45,992 nucleotides of DNA, from contig DZAY01000019.1 of the NCBI GenBank assembly GCA_022729735.1, forward strand, positions 1 through 45,992, in the 5' to 3' direction. The first letter of the stretch is position 1. Every line of letters begins with the position of its first letter. Source of the DNA: Helicobacter cetorum. GTDB taxonomy: Bacteria; Campylobacterota; Campylobacteria; Campylobacterales; DZAY01. Under the pieces are notes generated by a model. The model saw only the letters and a program-made list of their open reading frames with translations. It had not been told where the DNA came from and searched no databases. The position numbers were made by a program, and so were the translations under genes. This document shows, in pieces, positions 8,320 through 18,424 of this stretch.

Positions 8320-10128
8320 ATGTGTAGTATTTTAGGTTATTTCAATCCAAAAATATCATTTGATGAGATAAAAGAGTTAAATAAAAATTTATCTCATCGA
8401 GGACCAGATAATTCAACTATAAAAAAGTATATTTTCAAACAAAAAGAGCTTTTTTTGGCACATAATAGATTGTCAATTCAAGATTTAAGTGTGAGTGCAA
8501 ATCAGCCAATGGAAAATGAAAAGTTTGCAATAGTTTTTAATGGTGAAATTTATAACCATTTAGAACTTCGCCAAAGGCTTGAATTTCAAAATTTCAAAAC
8601 CCATTCAGATACAGAAACTTTACTTTATCTATTTAGTGAGCTTGGAATTCAAAATAGTTTAAATCTATTAAATGGAATGTTTGCAATCGGATTGTTTGAT
8701 AAATTGGAGCAAAAATTATATTTGATACGAGATAGAGTCGGTAAAAAACCACTTTACTACACTTTGCAAAATGGTGAGTTTGCATTTGCAAGTGAATTAA
8801 AAGGTTTAGCAAATCATTTCAAGCAAAATATAAATAACAAAGCTTTAATACAATTTATGAGTCTTAGTTATATACCACATGATAACTCATATTATGAATT
8901 TATAAAAAAGTTAAAACCAGCTCATTATCTGATTTTTGATGGAACTAATATCGAAACAAAACGATATTGGGATTTGCCAAATGAAAAGTTAAATATAAGT
9001 TTTGATGAAGCTTGTGACAAGACAGAAGAGTTAATCAAACAATCTATTAAATATAGACTAATTTCAGATTTAGAAGTTGGAAGTTTTTTAAGTGGTGGAG
9101 TTGATAGCTCATTAGTTAGCTATTTTATGCAAAGTTTATCAAATCAAAAGATAAAAACTTTTAGCATAGGATTTGAAGATAAAAATTATGATGAGTCAAT
9201 TTATGCAAAAGAGGTTGCAAAATTTATTGGAAGCGAACATCATGAATATCATTTCAAAGTAAAAGATGTAGTTGATTTGATAAAAGATTTTGATTACTTT
9301 TATGATGAACCATTTGGCGATAGCTCATCTCTTCCTATGATGATTTTATCAAAAATTACAAAACAAAAAGTAACAGTTGCACTTAGTGGTGATGGTGGAG
9401 ATGAGCTATTTTTGGGATATGACAGATACTTTTTTACGAAAAATTACTTCAATAAACTAAATAAATTGCCATATTTTATGAGAGTGATTTTGAGTAAAAT
9501 ATTTGAAAAAACATATCATGACAAACTAAATAAGATGAGTTTTCCAATCAAAAATTTAACTCCACAAAATTTATATAGCATATTATCAACATCAATAAAA
9601 CCGTGGGATTTAGAAAAACTTTTTTCAAAAGAGTTTATACATGAGAGCTTTAAAAAAGATAGTTTAGATTTTTTTGATTTGCAAGAGATAAATTTAAGTG
9701 ATAAAAATCTATTTGAACTATTTAGCCGAATTGATTTTTATAGATATATTCCAAATGATATTGCAGTAAAAGTTGATAGAGCTTCTATGAAGTATGCTTT
9801 GGAAGTTAGAAATCCACTTTTGGATAAAAATTTAATAGAGTTTGCATACTCAATTCCAACTAATATAAAACTTGCAAATGGAGCAAAATCAATTCTTAAA
9901 ACTATTCTCTATAAATATATTCCAAAAGAGTTGATTGATAGACCAAAAAGAGGTTTTAGTGTGCCTTTGAAAGAGTGGTTTAGAGGAGATTTGAGGGATG
10001 TTTTATTTGATAAAATCAACTCTTTAGATGATAAATTTAATAAAGATTATCTGAAAAAACTATATAATTCACACCAAAATGGTGCAAATTATGAGTATGT
10101 TTTTTGGAATATTTTGAGAATTAAGTAG
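8320..10128 (+). CDS. asnB: asparagine synthase (glutamine-hydrolysing)
   Basis: A cytoplasmic amidotransferase converting aspartate to asparagine with ATP and glutamine. The 602 aa contain both domains: an N-terminal class II glutaminase with nucleophile Cys2 (MCSILGYF), RGPDNS, NGEIYNH and SDTETLL; and a synthetase domain with the pyrophosphate loop SGGVDSSL, SIGFEDKNYDES and SGDGGDELFLGYDRY. All key residues are present. It starts 2 bp after the UbiD-family gene with no ribosome binding site in the gap, so it depends on coupling. Its last 8 bp overlap the 3' end of the minus-strand cyclase. Enzymes of this subfamily can also modify surface sugars or peptides, but nothing nearby supports that. 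Confidence 0.9.
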   Translation: MCSILGYFNPKISFDEIKELNKNLSHRGPDNSTIKKYIFKQKELFLAHNRLSIQDLSVSANQPMENEKFAIVFNGEIYNHLELRQRLEFQNFKTHSDTETLLYLFSELGIQNSLNLLNGMFAIGLFDKLEQKLYLIRDRVGKKPLYYTLQNGEFAFASELKGLANHFKQNINNKALIQFMSLSYIPHDNSYYEFIKKLKPAHYLIFDGTNIETKRYWDLPNEKLNISFDEACDKTEELIKQSIKYRLISDLEVGSFLSGGVDSSLVSYFMQSLSNQKIKTFSIGFEDKNYDESIYAKEVAKFIGSEHHEYHFKVKDVVDLIKDFDYFYDEPFGDSSSLPMMILSKITKQKVTVALSGDGGDELFLGYDRYFFTKNYFNKLNKLPYFMRVILSKIFEKTYHDKLNKMSFPIKNLTPQNLYSILSTSIKPWDLEKLFSKEFIHESFKKDSLDFFDLQEINLSDKNLFELFSRIDFYRYIPNDIAVKVDRASMKYALEVRNPLLDKNLIEFAYSIPTNIKLANGAKSILKTILYKYIPKELIDRPKRGFSVPLKEWFRGDLRDVLFDKINSLDDKFNKDYLKKLYNSHQNGANYEYVFWNILRIK

Positions 10129-11953
10129 TTACAACTTCATAAATTTTTGTTGGAGTTGTTTTTCCTTTTAGAAAAATTGTATCTAAATATTTAACTTCAA
10201 TATTTTCATCTTTTATAAATTCATAAACATCTTCACTAATAATAATTGATGTGCCATAACTTTTATTAACACCTTCTAATCTTGAAGCAATATTTACACT
10301 ATCACCCATAATTGTATAGTTTAATCGCTCTTGTGAGCCAACATTTCCAACAAGTGTTTTGCCATAATGTATGCCAACTCTTGTATGAAGTTTTGGTTTT
10401 CCACTCAATACCCAATTTTTATTTAATGTAATCAACTCTTTTTGCATCTCTATTGCACTTTTAACAGCTAAGAGAGCAGGTTTTTCAACATCTAATGGAG
10501 CTCCCCAAAATGCTAAAATAGCATCACCAATATATTTATCAACTGTGCCATTATTTTTATTTATAATTTTTACAAGATTATCAAAATAGTCTGATAAATG
10601 CACCATTAGCTCTTCTGGTTTCATTGTTTCTGAAATCGTAGTAAAGCCCTCTATGTCTGTAAATAGAATTGCTAAATTTTTTTCATCACCTCCAACTTTT
10701 GCTTCAATTCCTTGCTTAATTAACTGTTTGACTAAATCTGCTGGAATATATCTTTTGAATGATGATAAACCACTTCTAAGAGCAATTAATGACTCTTGAA
10801 CATCTCCAACTTCTTTGATATGAGAGTTTTGAAATAAATTTATATCTAAATTCATATCTTTTAGGGCATAAATTTTACTACTAATATCAACAATTGGTTT
10901 GGATATTCCTTTTGCTAAATAGATGATTATAAATATAAAAAATAGCATAATAAAAGATGATATTGTAAGTGTTTTTTGAAGAGAAGCTTGAAGTTCTCCA
11001 ACAACTTTATCTTCATCAATATAAGTGGCTAAATACCAATTTTTTGGAAACTCTTTTGGAAAATGGGAATATTCAAAAATTATATTTTTGCCACTACTAT
11101 CTTTTAATTTCACTTTTTTTTCACCATTTGAAATGGCTTTGAATGAGTCTTGATATAAGCTTGGTAAATCTTGAAGTTTTAAAACTTGTTTTGCTTCTTT
11201 TAAGATTTCTAAATCAAATGATGCTCCTATAATTGTGCCACTCTCATTAAAAAGAACTAAATCCCCACCTAATATTTTACTTTGATATTCTAAAAATTTT
11301 GAAATAATTCCAAGAGATATATCAACAGCAACTACTTTTATTTTTTCATCAAAATCATCTATTTTGGGATATGCGATAGTGATACCAACTTTACCCGTTG
11401 AAGCAAATATGTAAGGGTCTGACCAAGTAAATTTATTTGGAGTTGAAGCTTCTTTATACCAAGGTCTAACTCTTGCATCATATGTTGCCAATCCAATTTT
11501 CATATATTTTGTTTGATAATTTTCATCTTTATATTCCCAAGTATCTACATACTTATCACCTACTTTTTCAATTAGTCTAAGAGCATATTCTGGTTCTCTT
11601 CGTGCTTGTAAAAAATTTCCATCTTTATCAGCTATAAAAATACTTGATAAACCATCATTTGCCATCAACTGTTCCCACATAATAATTGAAACCATATTAT
11701 AACTGCTTATGACATCATTTTCTAAATCTGCTTTTGTTAATACTTTTAAATCTGCTTCTGTTTTTAATAGATAATCTACTACTGTTTCTACTAAATTTTT
11801 TCTAATTTCATAATTATTTTTATCAATCATGTTATAAGCATTTTTTGCATTTTCATGATAATTATATGCACCAATAAATGTTGAAGATATGACAAGCAGA
11901 GCCGTAAAGAGAGCGACTAAACTAACTGTAAAGCTAATAGATTTACTCCTCAT
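10121..11953 (-). CDS. Cache-domain class III adenylate cyclase
   Basis: A 610-aa membrane sensor-enzyme: N-terminal membrane helix (about 9-31), periplasmic double Cache domain, second membrane helix, a short HAMP-like linker and a class III cyclase domain (from about 405). Metal aspartates are D433 (FTDIEGF) and D477 (YIGDAILAFWG); the transition-state pair is N554 and R558 (VNIASR); base-selecting residues K473 and T547 favour ATP, so cAMP. The Cache part holds Y158, R163, W165, Y166 and D211, the spacing of the amino-acid dCache_1 motif with one extra residue. I chose ATG 11953 over TTG 11977 because AAAGGAG lies 6 bp upstream. Last gene of a four-gene operon, overlapping the PotD-like gene by 11 bp. 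Confidence 0.88.
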   Translation of the reverse strand: MRSKSISFTVSLVALFTALLVISSTFIGAYNYHENAKNAYNMIDKNNYEIRKNLVETVVDYLLKTEADLKVLTKADLENDVISSYNMVSIIMWEQLMANDGLSSIFIADKDGNFLQARREPEYALRLIEKVGDKYVDTWEYKDENYQTKYMKIGLATYDARVRPWYKEASTPNKFTWSDPYIFASTGKVGITIAYPKIDDFDEKIKVVAVDISLGIISKFLEYQSKILGGDLVLFNESGTIIGASFDLEILKEAKQVLKLQDLPSLYQDSFKAISNGEKKVKLKDSSGKNIIFEYSHFPKEFPKNWYLATYIDEDKVVGELQASLQKTLTISSFIMLFFIFIIIYLAKGISKPIVDISSKIYALKDMNLDINLFQNSHIKEVGDVQESLIALRSGLSSFKRYIPADLVKQLIKQGIEAKVGGDEKNLAILFTDIEGFTTISETMKPEELMVHLSDYFDNLVKIINKNNGTVDKYIGDAILAFWGAPLDVEKPALLAVKSAIEMQKELITLNKNWVLSGKPKLHTRVGIHYGKTLVGNVGSQERLNYTIMGDSVNIASRLEGVNKSYGTSIIISEDVYEFIKDENIEVKYLDTIFLKGKTTPTKIYEVVTT

Positions 11954-12977
11954 AAATAACTCCTTTAGCTTTTGCACTCTCTATAAAAAGATTAAAATAT
12001 TCACTATATAAATTATAAACATCATCAGTATCTAATAGAATTTCACTATTTTTTAAACTATCTAAATTAGGATAAATAATTTTATTATTTTGAAACTCAC
12101 TATCCAAAAACTTATAAGAGTTTTTATTTGCTGTAGCATAACCGACAGATTTACTAATTCTTGCAGATATTTCTGGTTGCATTAAAAAGTTTATAAATTG
12201 ATATGCACTATCTTTATTTGGTGCATCTTTTGGTATGACAATATTATCAATCCACATAATTACACCATCTTCAGGATATATATAGCTTAAATTAGATGAG
12301 TTTTCACTAATGACAAAAGCATCTCCATTATATAGTGTGCCAATATAATAACCACCTTTTAAAAACTTTTTATGTAGTGATTGAGATGATATAGTTTTAA
12401 TATTTGGAATTAATTCTAATAGCTTTTGATATGCCTCTTTTATTTCACTTTTATCTCTACTATTTGCACTATATCCCAAAGATAAAAGTGCCATAGCAAA
12501 CATATCTCGCATATCATTATGTAGAAGTAATAAACCTTTACACTTTTCACTCCACAAATCTGCCCATTTTTTTATATTCCCACACTTTTTGGTATCAACT
12601 AAAATTCCACTACTTCCCCATAAATATGGTATGCTGTAACTGTTGTATTTATCAAATGATAAATTTGTAAATCTCTCATCAATACTATTTATATCTATTT
12701 TTGATAAATTTAACTCTTGCAATAATCCATCTTTTACTAGTTTTTCTACATAATGAGCCGATGGAAATAAAATATCATATTTCCCAATATTTTGAGTAAT
12801 GTTTTGATACATTTCTTCATTTGAATAGTATAAATCGTATCTAATTTGAATACCTGTTTTTGCACTAAACTCTTTTAGTATATCAATATCTATATAATCA
12901 TTCCAATTATATAAATTTAACTGTTGTTGTGAAAATAGAAAATTTATACAAAATATTAAAACAGTTACAGCTTTCAT
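11943..12977 (-). CDS. PotD-like polyamine-binding periplasmic protein, without transporter genes
   Basis: A 344-aa extracellular solute-binding protein of the spermidine/putrescine (PotD/PotF) type, with an N-terminal signal peptide (about residues 1-16). Diagnostic stretches are LYNWNDYI (22-29), SNEEMYQNI, YSIPYLWGSSG and INFLMQPE. Compared from memory with E. coli PotD, the ligand residues appear as W25, D155, D158 (Glu in PotD), Y216 (Trp in PotD), W242 and D244, so a cationic amine ligand is plausible. No ABC permease or ATPase gene is nearby; it sits between a porin (8-bp gap) and the adenylate cyclase (11-bp overlap). It may therefore present its ligand to a receptor rather than feed a transporter. 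No clear Shine-Dalgarno; probably coupled. Confidence 0.85.
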   Translation of the reverse strand: MKAVTVLIFCINFLFSQQQLNLYNWNDYIDIDILKEFSAKTGIQIRYDLYYSNEEMYQNITQNIGKYDILFPSAHYVEKLVKDGLLQELNLSKIDINSIDERFTNLSFDKYNSYSIPYLWGSSGILVDTKKCGNIKKWADLWSEKCKGLLLLHNDMRDMFAMALLSLGYSANSRDKSEIKEAYQKLLELIPNIKTISSQSLHKKFLKGGYYIGTLYNGDAFVISENSSNLSYIYPEDGVIMWIDNIVIPKDAPNKDSAYQFINFLMQPEISARISKSVGYATANKNSYKFLDSEFQNNKIIYPNLDSLKNSEILLDTDDVYNLYSEYFNLFIESAKAKGVIYEE

Positions 12978-12985
12978 AATTTAAT

Positions 12986-14113
12986 CTATAAAGAGAGATA
13001 ATATATTACTCTAAAGTCATCTCTATCTTCTCGTTTTGAGTTATCACTCTGGTCTTTGATAGAGTATCTAACTCTTAATTTCTGATTTTTTGTAAAGTTA
13101 TAAATAGTATCTAAATTACTTTCTCTATAATCATCAACTACACTTCTTCCTTTTGCTTCAACTTCAACTGCTCCGACTTTAAATGAAAAATCTTTGATAG
13201 GTTTAAACAAAATATATCCACCATAAGCTTCTGAAGGTTCATAATTTCCATAACCTTGTTGCCAATCACTATACATTGGACCAGATTCTATTACTGCAAA
13301 GTTAGCATATTTTATTCTATTATAAAGCCCAGCTACTTCTACATTCGCAAATTTTAAAGCACCAATTGCTCCATACATAATACTTGTATCACTTTTTTTA
13401 TAATCATTTCCACCAGCTTGAAAAGCAATCTTAAATCTATTCTCATCATAAATAGACTCTAAATATCTATAATCTTGAACATCTGGAGCATTTTCTATAT
13501 TGTTTGCATATTGCAATTTATGATTAAATCCATCTTTTTTGTAATCCAAAAATAGATAACCAATACCACTATCTCCTACAAAATTTTTTGCATCTACAAA
13601 TCCACTTTCTCTTGAGCCAAAACCACTATAACTATCAATATATCCAACTTCTACTAATAGATTAGAAATATCTCGATTTTCTATTTTTGCAACTTTATAA
13701 GTTGTTGGTAACATTCGTAAATCGTGGTCATTTGCAAGTGGAGTATTTAATCTTGTTGCACCAATTAAAAATTTTGTTTTTGAGTATAAATATGAAGCAT
13801 AAAGCTCACCAATAAATGCGATATTATCACCATCTGTTTGAAGCAATGAAGTAAATCGTCCTTCATCTTTATCTGTAATCATTCTAAAAGAGCCATAAAG
13901 CCCAGCGGAGATTTCAAAATTATTAACTGTTGATTGAAGTTTTAATACTCCACCACCTGTAAAAGCTCTTGCATTTTGAGTGTTTGGCTTATCAAATGAT
14001 CTATCAAAGTAAAATAATCTACTATCTAATGTAATTTTATTTTTAATATCCATACTGCTATCATTTGCAAATGCAATAGATGCAACCATTAATCCTAAAT
14101 AAGCCTTTTTCAT
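12986..14113 (-). CDS. outer-membrane porin, OprD-like
   Basis: A 375-aa predicted beta-barrel with a short signal peptide (MKKAYLGLMVASIAFA). Alternating hydrophobic/polar strands run through the protein and it ends in YYLSL, a typical outer-membrane C-terminus. Landmarks such as RLNTPLANDHDLRMLP and an NLLVEVGYIDSYSGFGSR stretch resemble the OprD-like porins of Campylobacterota, which pass amino acids, peptides and other small solutes. AAGGAG precedes ATG. It lies 9 bp after the chemoreceptor gene and 8 bp before the PotD-like gene, so its cargo is probably the molecule sensed by this operon. The exact subfamily is uncertain. Confidence 0.75.
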   Translation of the reverse strand: MKKAYLGLMVASIAFANDSSMDIKNKITLDSRLFYFDRSFDKPNTQNARAFTGGGVLKLQSTVNNFEISAGLYGSFRMITDKDEGRFTSLLQTDGDNIAFIGELYASYLYSKTKFLIGATRLNTPLANDHDLRMLPTTYKVAKIENRDISNLLVEVGYIDSYSGFGSRESGFVDAKNFVGDSGIGYLFLDYKKDGFNHKLQYANNIENAPDVQDYRYLESIYDENRFKIAFQAGGNDYKKSDTSIMYGAIGALKFANVEVAGLYNRIKYANFAVIESGPMYSDWQQGYGNYEPSEAYGGYILFKPIKDFSFKVGAVEVEAKGRSVVDDYRESNLDTIYNFTKNQKLRVRYSIKDQSDNSKREDRDDFRVIYYLSL

Positions 14114-14122
14114 ATTTTCTCC

Positions 14123-16000
14123 TTAATTTGTTTTGAAAGTATCTAATCCATTTAAAAGGGTAATGGCATTACTATTTAAATGGTGTGCCACATTTTTTAC
14201 ATCTTCTCCAACACTCTCATTGTTTTTGGATAAATTTACAATTTCTGACATTGCATCTAAGAGTGATTTTGTCTGTTCTGAAACATGAGTGCTAGTTTTT
14301 AGTACAATTTCAGAATTTTTGATAGTTTTATCAAGCTCACTTCTTGTTACATCTGCATGTTCTGTAATATCTTTTGTGCTTTCTGCAACTTTTTTCATAC
14401 TATTTGAAACTTGCATAACCTCTTCGCCAATTTCACTAATACTTTGAACAATTACATTTGTGGTTGTGCTAATTTCTGCTAAACTTTTTTGAGTTCGCTC
14501 TGCTAATTTTCTAACCTCATCGCTAACTACGGCAAATCCTCTACCGTGTTCTCCAGCTCTTGCTGCTTCAATAGCTGCATTTAGTGCTAATAAATTTGTT
14601 TGGTCGGCAATTTCTCCAATTACAGTTAAGATAGCTTTTATTTGTTGAGCTTGATTTGTTAAATGTTTCATAGGCTCTTCAAGTGCTACTTGTTGTTGAT
14701 AACTATTTAATATCATTTCAATTGAGCTATTTAAATTAGATACAAAATTTTCTAATGTGTGTTGAGTATTAGATAACTCTTGTGAAGTCTCTTCAGCCAT
14801 AGTTTGGACATGTCCCATATCTCTATTAATCTCATTCACTACACTACTAATTGATGATATGTGATTAGTTTCAATTTTTAGATTTTTTGATAAATTATCT
14901 GAAGAGTAGAGTAGATTTTCACTTTTACTTTTATTGCTCATAGAAGCCATTTTCGCATGTTCTAATATCTCTCTATTTTGAGAAATCATACCATTTAGTG
15001 AAGTTGCCATTAATCCTATCTCATCTTTAGAAGTTACATCTACTTTTTTAGTAAAATCATTATTTAGTAGTTGTAGAAACTTTGTTATTTGAAGAATTGG
15101 TGATATTAGTTTTGATACAACTATTCTAACAAAAATTGAACCAATAACTATAAAAAAGACGAATATTGCAAGAAATACCAATAACTGCTGATTTATATGC
15201 TCAAATGCAATATTTTTTTCTATTGAAACTCCAAATACCCAATTTACATTTGGCACTTTTGCAAATGAAATAATTGAATTTTTACCTAAATATGAGCTTT
15301 CAAAAGTTTCAAGTTCTACATTTTCTTTAGCAATTTCACTCCATATTGATATTTTTTCACCAATCTTAGATGAAGCTGTTTCTGCGATAATTGTGCCATC
15401 ACTATTTAATAAAAATGCCACACCTCGACTATCAATTTTACTACTTAATACAGAATTAATCAACTCATCAAGTATAATATCTCCTCCAAAAACACCTATT
15501 AAATTGCCATCTTTTTGGATTGGAGCATAAATTGTGATAGCTAACTTTTTAGTTGCAGAATCTACATAAGGAGCTGTAATTCCTGATTTCATAGACTCTT
15601 TTGCCACTTTATACCAAGGTCTGCTTCGTGGGTCATAATTATCTTTTTCTGGAGTTGTATCTACTCCTGTTGAGCGAATCATAAGTCCGTTTTGCTCAAA
15701 TCCTGCATAAGTTTTAATATTTATAGTTTTTGAAGCTAATATTAGAGGTTTTCTAATCTCTTCAAGACTCATATTATCTAAACTTGATATAGTTTGTGCA
15801 GTTGATGAAGCTAAATTTAGACGAAAACTAAAAAAACTATATATATATTTTGCATTAGATAGCGATAAATCTTCTTGCCTTTTTTCTATTAAATGGCTGG
15901 AGTAGGAGCGAGAGTAGAGATAACTAATCACAATTAGTGAAATAAACCCAATTCCCATAAGAGTAGATAACACTAATGTCATCTTATTATTTAACTTCAT
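14123..16000 (-). CDS. methyl-accepting chemotaxis protein with dCache_1 sensor
   Basis: A 625-aa transmembrane chemoreceptor. In order: TM1 (about 8-29), periplasmic double Cache domain (about 35-275), TM2 (about 280-300), HAMP (about 300-350) and a cytoplasmic signalling domain with the conserved tip [20 protein letters not shown]. Cache residues Y122, R127, W129, Y130 and D174 reproduce the spacing of the amino-acid-binding dCache_1 motif described for PctA-type receptors, so an amino acid or related amine is the likely ligand. First gene of the operon with porin, PotD-like protein and cyclase; AAAAAGGGG precedes its ATG. It probably signals to the flagellar motor through CheA/CheW encoded elsewhere. 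Confidence 0.93.
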   Translation of the reverse strand: MKLNNKMTLVLSTLMGIGFISLIVISYLYSRSYSSHLIEKRQEDLSLSNAKYIYSFFSFRLNLASSTAQTISSLDNMSLEEIRKPLILASKTINIKTYAGFEQNGLMIRSTGVDTTPEKDNYDPRSRPWYKVAKESMKSGITAPYVDSATKKLAITIYAPIQKDGNLIGVFGGDIILDELINSVLSSKIDSRGVAFLLNSDGTIIAETASSKIGEKISIWSEIAKENVELETFESSYLGKNSIISFAKVPNVNWVFGVSIEKNIAFEHINQQLLVFLAIFVFFIVIGSIFVRIVVSKLISPILQITKFLQLLNNDFTKKVDVTSKDEIGLMATSLNGMISQNREILEHAKMASMSNKSKSENLLYSSDNLSKNLKIETNHISSISSVVNEINRDMGHVQTMAEETSQELSNTQHTLENFVSNLNSSIEMILNSYQQQVALEEPMKHLTNQAQQIKAILTVIGEIADQTNLLALNAAIEAARAGEHGRGFAVVSDEVRKLAERTQKSLAEISTTTNVIVQSISEIGEEVMQVSNSMKKVAESTKDITEHADVTRSELDKTIKNSEIVLKTSTHVSEQTKSLLDAMSEIVNLSKNNESVGEDVKNVAHHLNSNAITLLNGLDTFKTN

Positions 16001-16045
16001 AAATCCCCTTTTTTATGTTAAAGATTGATTGTGTCGAGTTTGTAG

Positions 16046-16051
16046 ATTATA
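16046..16051 (-). promoter_or_regulatory. -10 box of the chemoreceptor-cyclase operon
   Basis: TATAAT on the minus strand, 45 bp upstream of the chemoreceptor start codon and preceded by a T-rich stretch, as is usual for sigma-70 promoters in this group. No sigma-28 or sigma-54 consensus was seen. Confidence 0.5.
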
Positions 16052-16081
16052 AAAACAAGCCACTTTTTAAAAGATAAATAG

Positions 16082-16087
16082 TATAAT
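16082..16087 (+). promoter_or_regulatory. -10 box of the recN operon
   Basis: TATAAT 31 bp upstream of the GTG start of recN. It is the only evident promoter before the long recN-to-mrdA run, in which genes overlap or are a few bases apart. Confidence 0.5.
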
Positions 16088-16118
16088 CGACAAAAATTAT
16101 AAAATTAAAGTGTAAATA

Positions 16119-17654
16119 GTGATTGAGAGAATTTATTTAAGAGATAATTTGTCTCTTAAAGAGGTTGATTTAAATATAAAAAAAGGTTTAATTGTATTTA
16201 GTGGAGTGAGTGGAGCTGGAAAATCCATCTTTATGGACTCTATTTTATCTCTGTTTGGATTAAGAGATGTAAAATCAAAAGAGATAGAAGCGACTTTAAA
16301 TGTAAATATAAATCTATTAAATTATGGATTAGATTGTGAAGATGTTTTAATATTAAAACTAATTAAAAAAGAAAAAGTTAGATATTTTCTAAATAATAGT
16401 GCAATTTCAAAAAAGGTTTTACTTGATATTTCATCAAAATTTATTAGATTTTTGAATTTAAAAGAGTTTTCGGATTTCAAAAGCGACTCTTTGATTAATT
16501 TAATAGATAACTCAATAGCTCTACACAATAGCTCATTTTTAAATTTATTAAAAGAGTATAAAGAAAATTTTTTAAAACTTAAAAATCTTAAACTTAAGTT
16601 TAGTAGTTTGGAAGCAAATGAAAAGAGAGTAGTTGAATTAAGAGAGTTTTTGAATTTTGAAATTTCAAAAATTAGAGATATAAATCCAAAAGAGAGTGAA
16701 TATGAAGAGCTTTTGTCTATAAAAAAAAGCCTTTCAAAAAAAGATAAAATTGATAGTTTAATAAAAAAAGTTTCAAATATATTTGAATATGAGAGGGCAT
16801 TAGGAGAACTATTTGAACTACTTGGAGTTGATGGAAGTTTTATTGATGACCCATTAAATGAGCTTAGAAATATTATTGATAGTGCAAATGATAAATTAGC
16901 AGAGTTAGAATTTGTAGATATTGAAAATGTATTAAATAGAATTGAGAGTTTAAATGCTTTGAATAAACGGTATGGTTCGATTTCAGAAGCAATTAAATAT
17001 AGATTAGAAAAAGAAGAAGAGTTAAAAAAGTATGATGAAATTCCATTTGAAAAAAATAATTTAAAAAAAGAGATTGATATTGTGCAAAAAAGTGTAGAGA
17101 GTTTTGCTACTGAAATATCACATTTTAGATGTTTGGAAATTGAGAATTTAAATAAGAAATTAAACTCTTATCTAAATAAATTATCTCTCAAAGATGGAAA
17201 ATTTGAAATTAGTAAAAATGAATTGAATATAAATGGATTTGATAATATAGATATTACATTAAACTCTACACAATTAGATGATATTAGCTCTGGAGAGTTT
17301 AACCGTTTAAGACTTGCTCTTTTAGCACTTAAAAGTGAGTTTATAGAAGATGGTGGTATTTTAATTTTAGATGAGATTGATGCAAATTTGAGTGGAGAAG
17401 AGAGTAAAAATGTAGCTTTGGTAATTGAGTTTTTATCAAGAAAATATCAAATTTTTGCAATTTCACATCAGCCTCATCTTCCATCATTAGCAAATCAACA
17501 CTTTTTAGTTTATAAAGATAGTGATGAGAGTAAAATTAAAGAGTTAAATGGAGTAGAGCAGATACGAGAGATTGCAAGAATGATAGCAGGAGATAAAATT
17601 ATAGATGAAGCATTGGAGTTAGCTAAACAGTTATTGAAAGGAAAAAAATGTTAA
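16119..17654 (+). CDS. recN: DNA repair ATPase RecN
   Basis: An SMC-like ATPase that acts in recombinational repair of double-strand breaks. The 511 aa show a Walker A GVSGAGKS (29-36), long charged coiled-coil arms (about 150-340), an ABC signature SSGEFNRLRLALL and Walker B GGILILDEIDANLSGEE, with the late His switch AISHQPHLPS. It is shorter than E. coli RecN (553 aa), as in other Campylobacterota, mainly through a reduced coiled coil. The start is GTG 16119 with only a weak AAAG upstream, and gives the usual N-terminus. First gene of the long plus-strand unit; its 3' end overlaps tatD by 7 bp. Confidence 0.9.
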   Translation: MIERIYLRDNLSLKEVDLNIKKGLIVFSGVSGAGKSIFMDSILSLFGLRDVKSKEIEATLNVNINLLNYGLDCEDVLILKLIKKEKVRYFLNNSAISKKVLLDISSKFIRFLNLKEFSDFKSDSLINLIDNSIALHNSSFLNLLKEYKENFLKLKNLKLKFSSLEANEKRVVELREFLNFEISKIRDINPKESEYEELLSIKKSLSKKDKIDSLIKKVSNIFEYERALGELFELLGVDGSFIDDPLNELRNIIDSANDKLAELEFVDIENVLNRIESLNALNKRYGSISEAIKYRLEKEEELKKYDEIPFEKNNLKKEIDIVQKSVESFATEISHFRCLEIENLNKKLNSYLNKLSLKDGKFEISKNELNINGFDNIDITLNSTQLDDISSGEFNRLRLALLALKSEFIEDGGILILDEIDANLSGEESKNVALVIEFLSRKYQIFAISHQPHLPSLANQHFLVYKDSDESKIKELNGVEQIREIARMIAGDKIIDEALELAKQLLKGKKC

Positions 17655-18424
17655 TAGATACACATTGCCACTTAGATGATATAAGATATATAGATGATTT
17701 AGATGATGTTATAAAAAGTGCTAAAAATAGTGGAATTTATAAATTTATCATTCCAGCAGCATCTCCAAAAACATTACAAAGAGCAGTAGAAATTGCTACA
17801 AAATATGATGAGATTTACTTTAGTGTAGGAATACATCCATCAGATATTATAGAATTTAATGAGAATTTTATGTTAGAATACATAAATCATCCAAAATGTA
17901 TAGCTGTGGGTGAGATAGGGTTGGACTATTATAGGTTACCAAAAGAGCATAATGAAGCCATAAAAGAGAAAAAGTTACAAAGAGATAGTTTTGTAAAACA
18001 GATAGAGATAGCAAAAAGTTATAAAAAACCGATGATAGTTCATATAAGGGATGCTTCAGTAGATGCTAAAGAGGTTTTATTAGCAAGTGGTGCAAGGAGT
18101 GGTGTATTACACTGCTACAATGCTGATGAGGTTTTATTAGATTTAGCTAATAGCGATTTCTATTTTGGAATAGGTGGAGTGGTTACATTTGCAAATGCCA
18201 AAAAACTCCCACATATACTAAAACAAATCCCTTTAGATAGAATTGTTTTAGAAACAGATGCACCATATCTTACACCTCATCCATATAGAGGTAGTAGAAA
18301 TGAGCCAAGGTATATAGAAAATGTTGCACGAAAAGTGTCAGAAATTTTAGATATAAGTTTTGAGGAGATATCAAGCATTACAAGCAATAATGCAAATAGA
18401 CTGTTTTTTGGAGGTAACAATTGA
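17648..18424 (+). CDS. tatD: TatD-family metal-dependent DNase
   Basis: A 258-aa amidohydrolase-fold hydrolase of the TatD/YcfH family, two-metal enzymes with DNase or exonuclease activity. Metal-site motifs are present: DTHCHLDD (H6, H8), VGEIGLDYYR with its metal Glu, PMIVHIRDA, GVLHCYN and VLETDAPYLTPHPYRG. The length is normal. AAAGGAAAAAA precedes ATG, which lies inside the end of recN. The stop codon overlaps the TTG start of the next gene (TTGA). This recN-tatD-mltD order recurs in Campylobacter, from memory. Confidence 0.92.
   Translation: MLIDTHCHLDDIRYIDDLDDVIKSAKNSGIYKFIIPAASPKTLQRAVEIATKYDEIYFSVGIHPSDIIEFNENFMLEYINHPKCIAVGEIGLDYYRLPKEHNEAIKEKKLQRDSFVKQIEIAKSYKKPMIVHIRDASVDAKEVLLASGARSGVLHCYNADEVLLDLANSDFYFGIGGVVTFANAKKLPHILKQIPLDRIVLETDAPYLTPHPYRGSRNEPRYIENVARKVSEILDISFEEISSITSNNANRLFFGGNN

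Noticed and set aside
10121-11953. Guanylate rather than adenylate cyclase
   Set aside because: The base-selecting positions are Lys473 and Thr547, the adenylate-type combination, not Glu/Cys.
11943-14113. Porin and PotD-like protein as part of a polyamine ABC transporter
   Set aside because: No permease or ATPase gene is present in or next to the operon.
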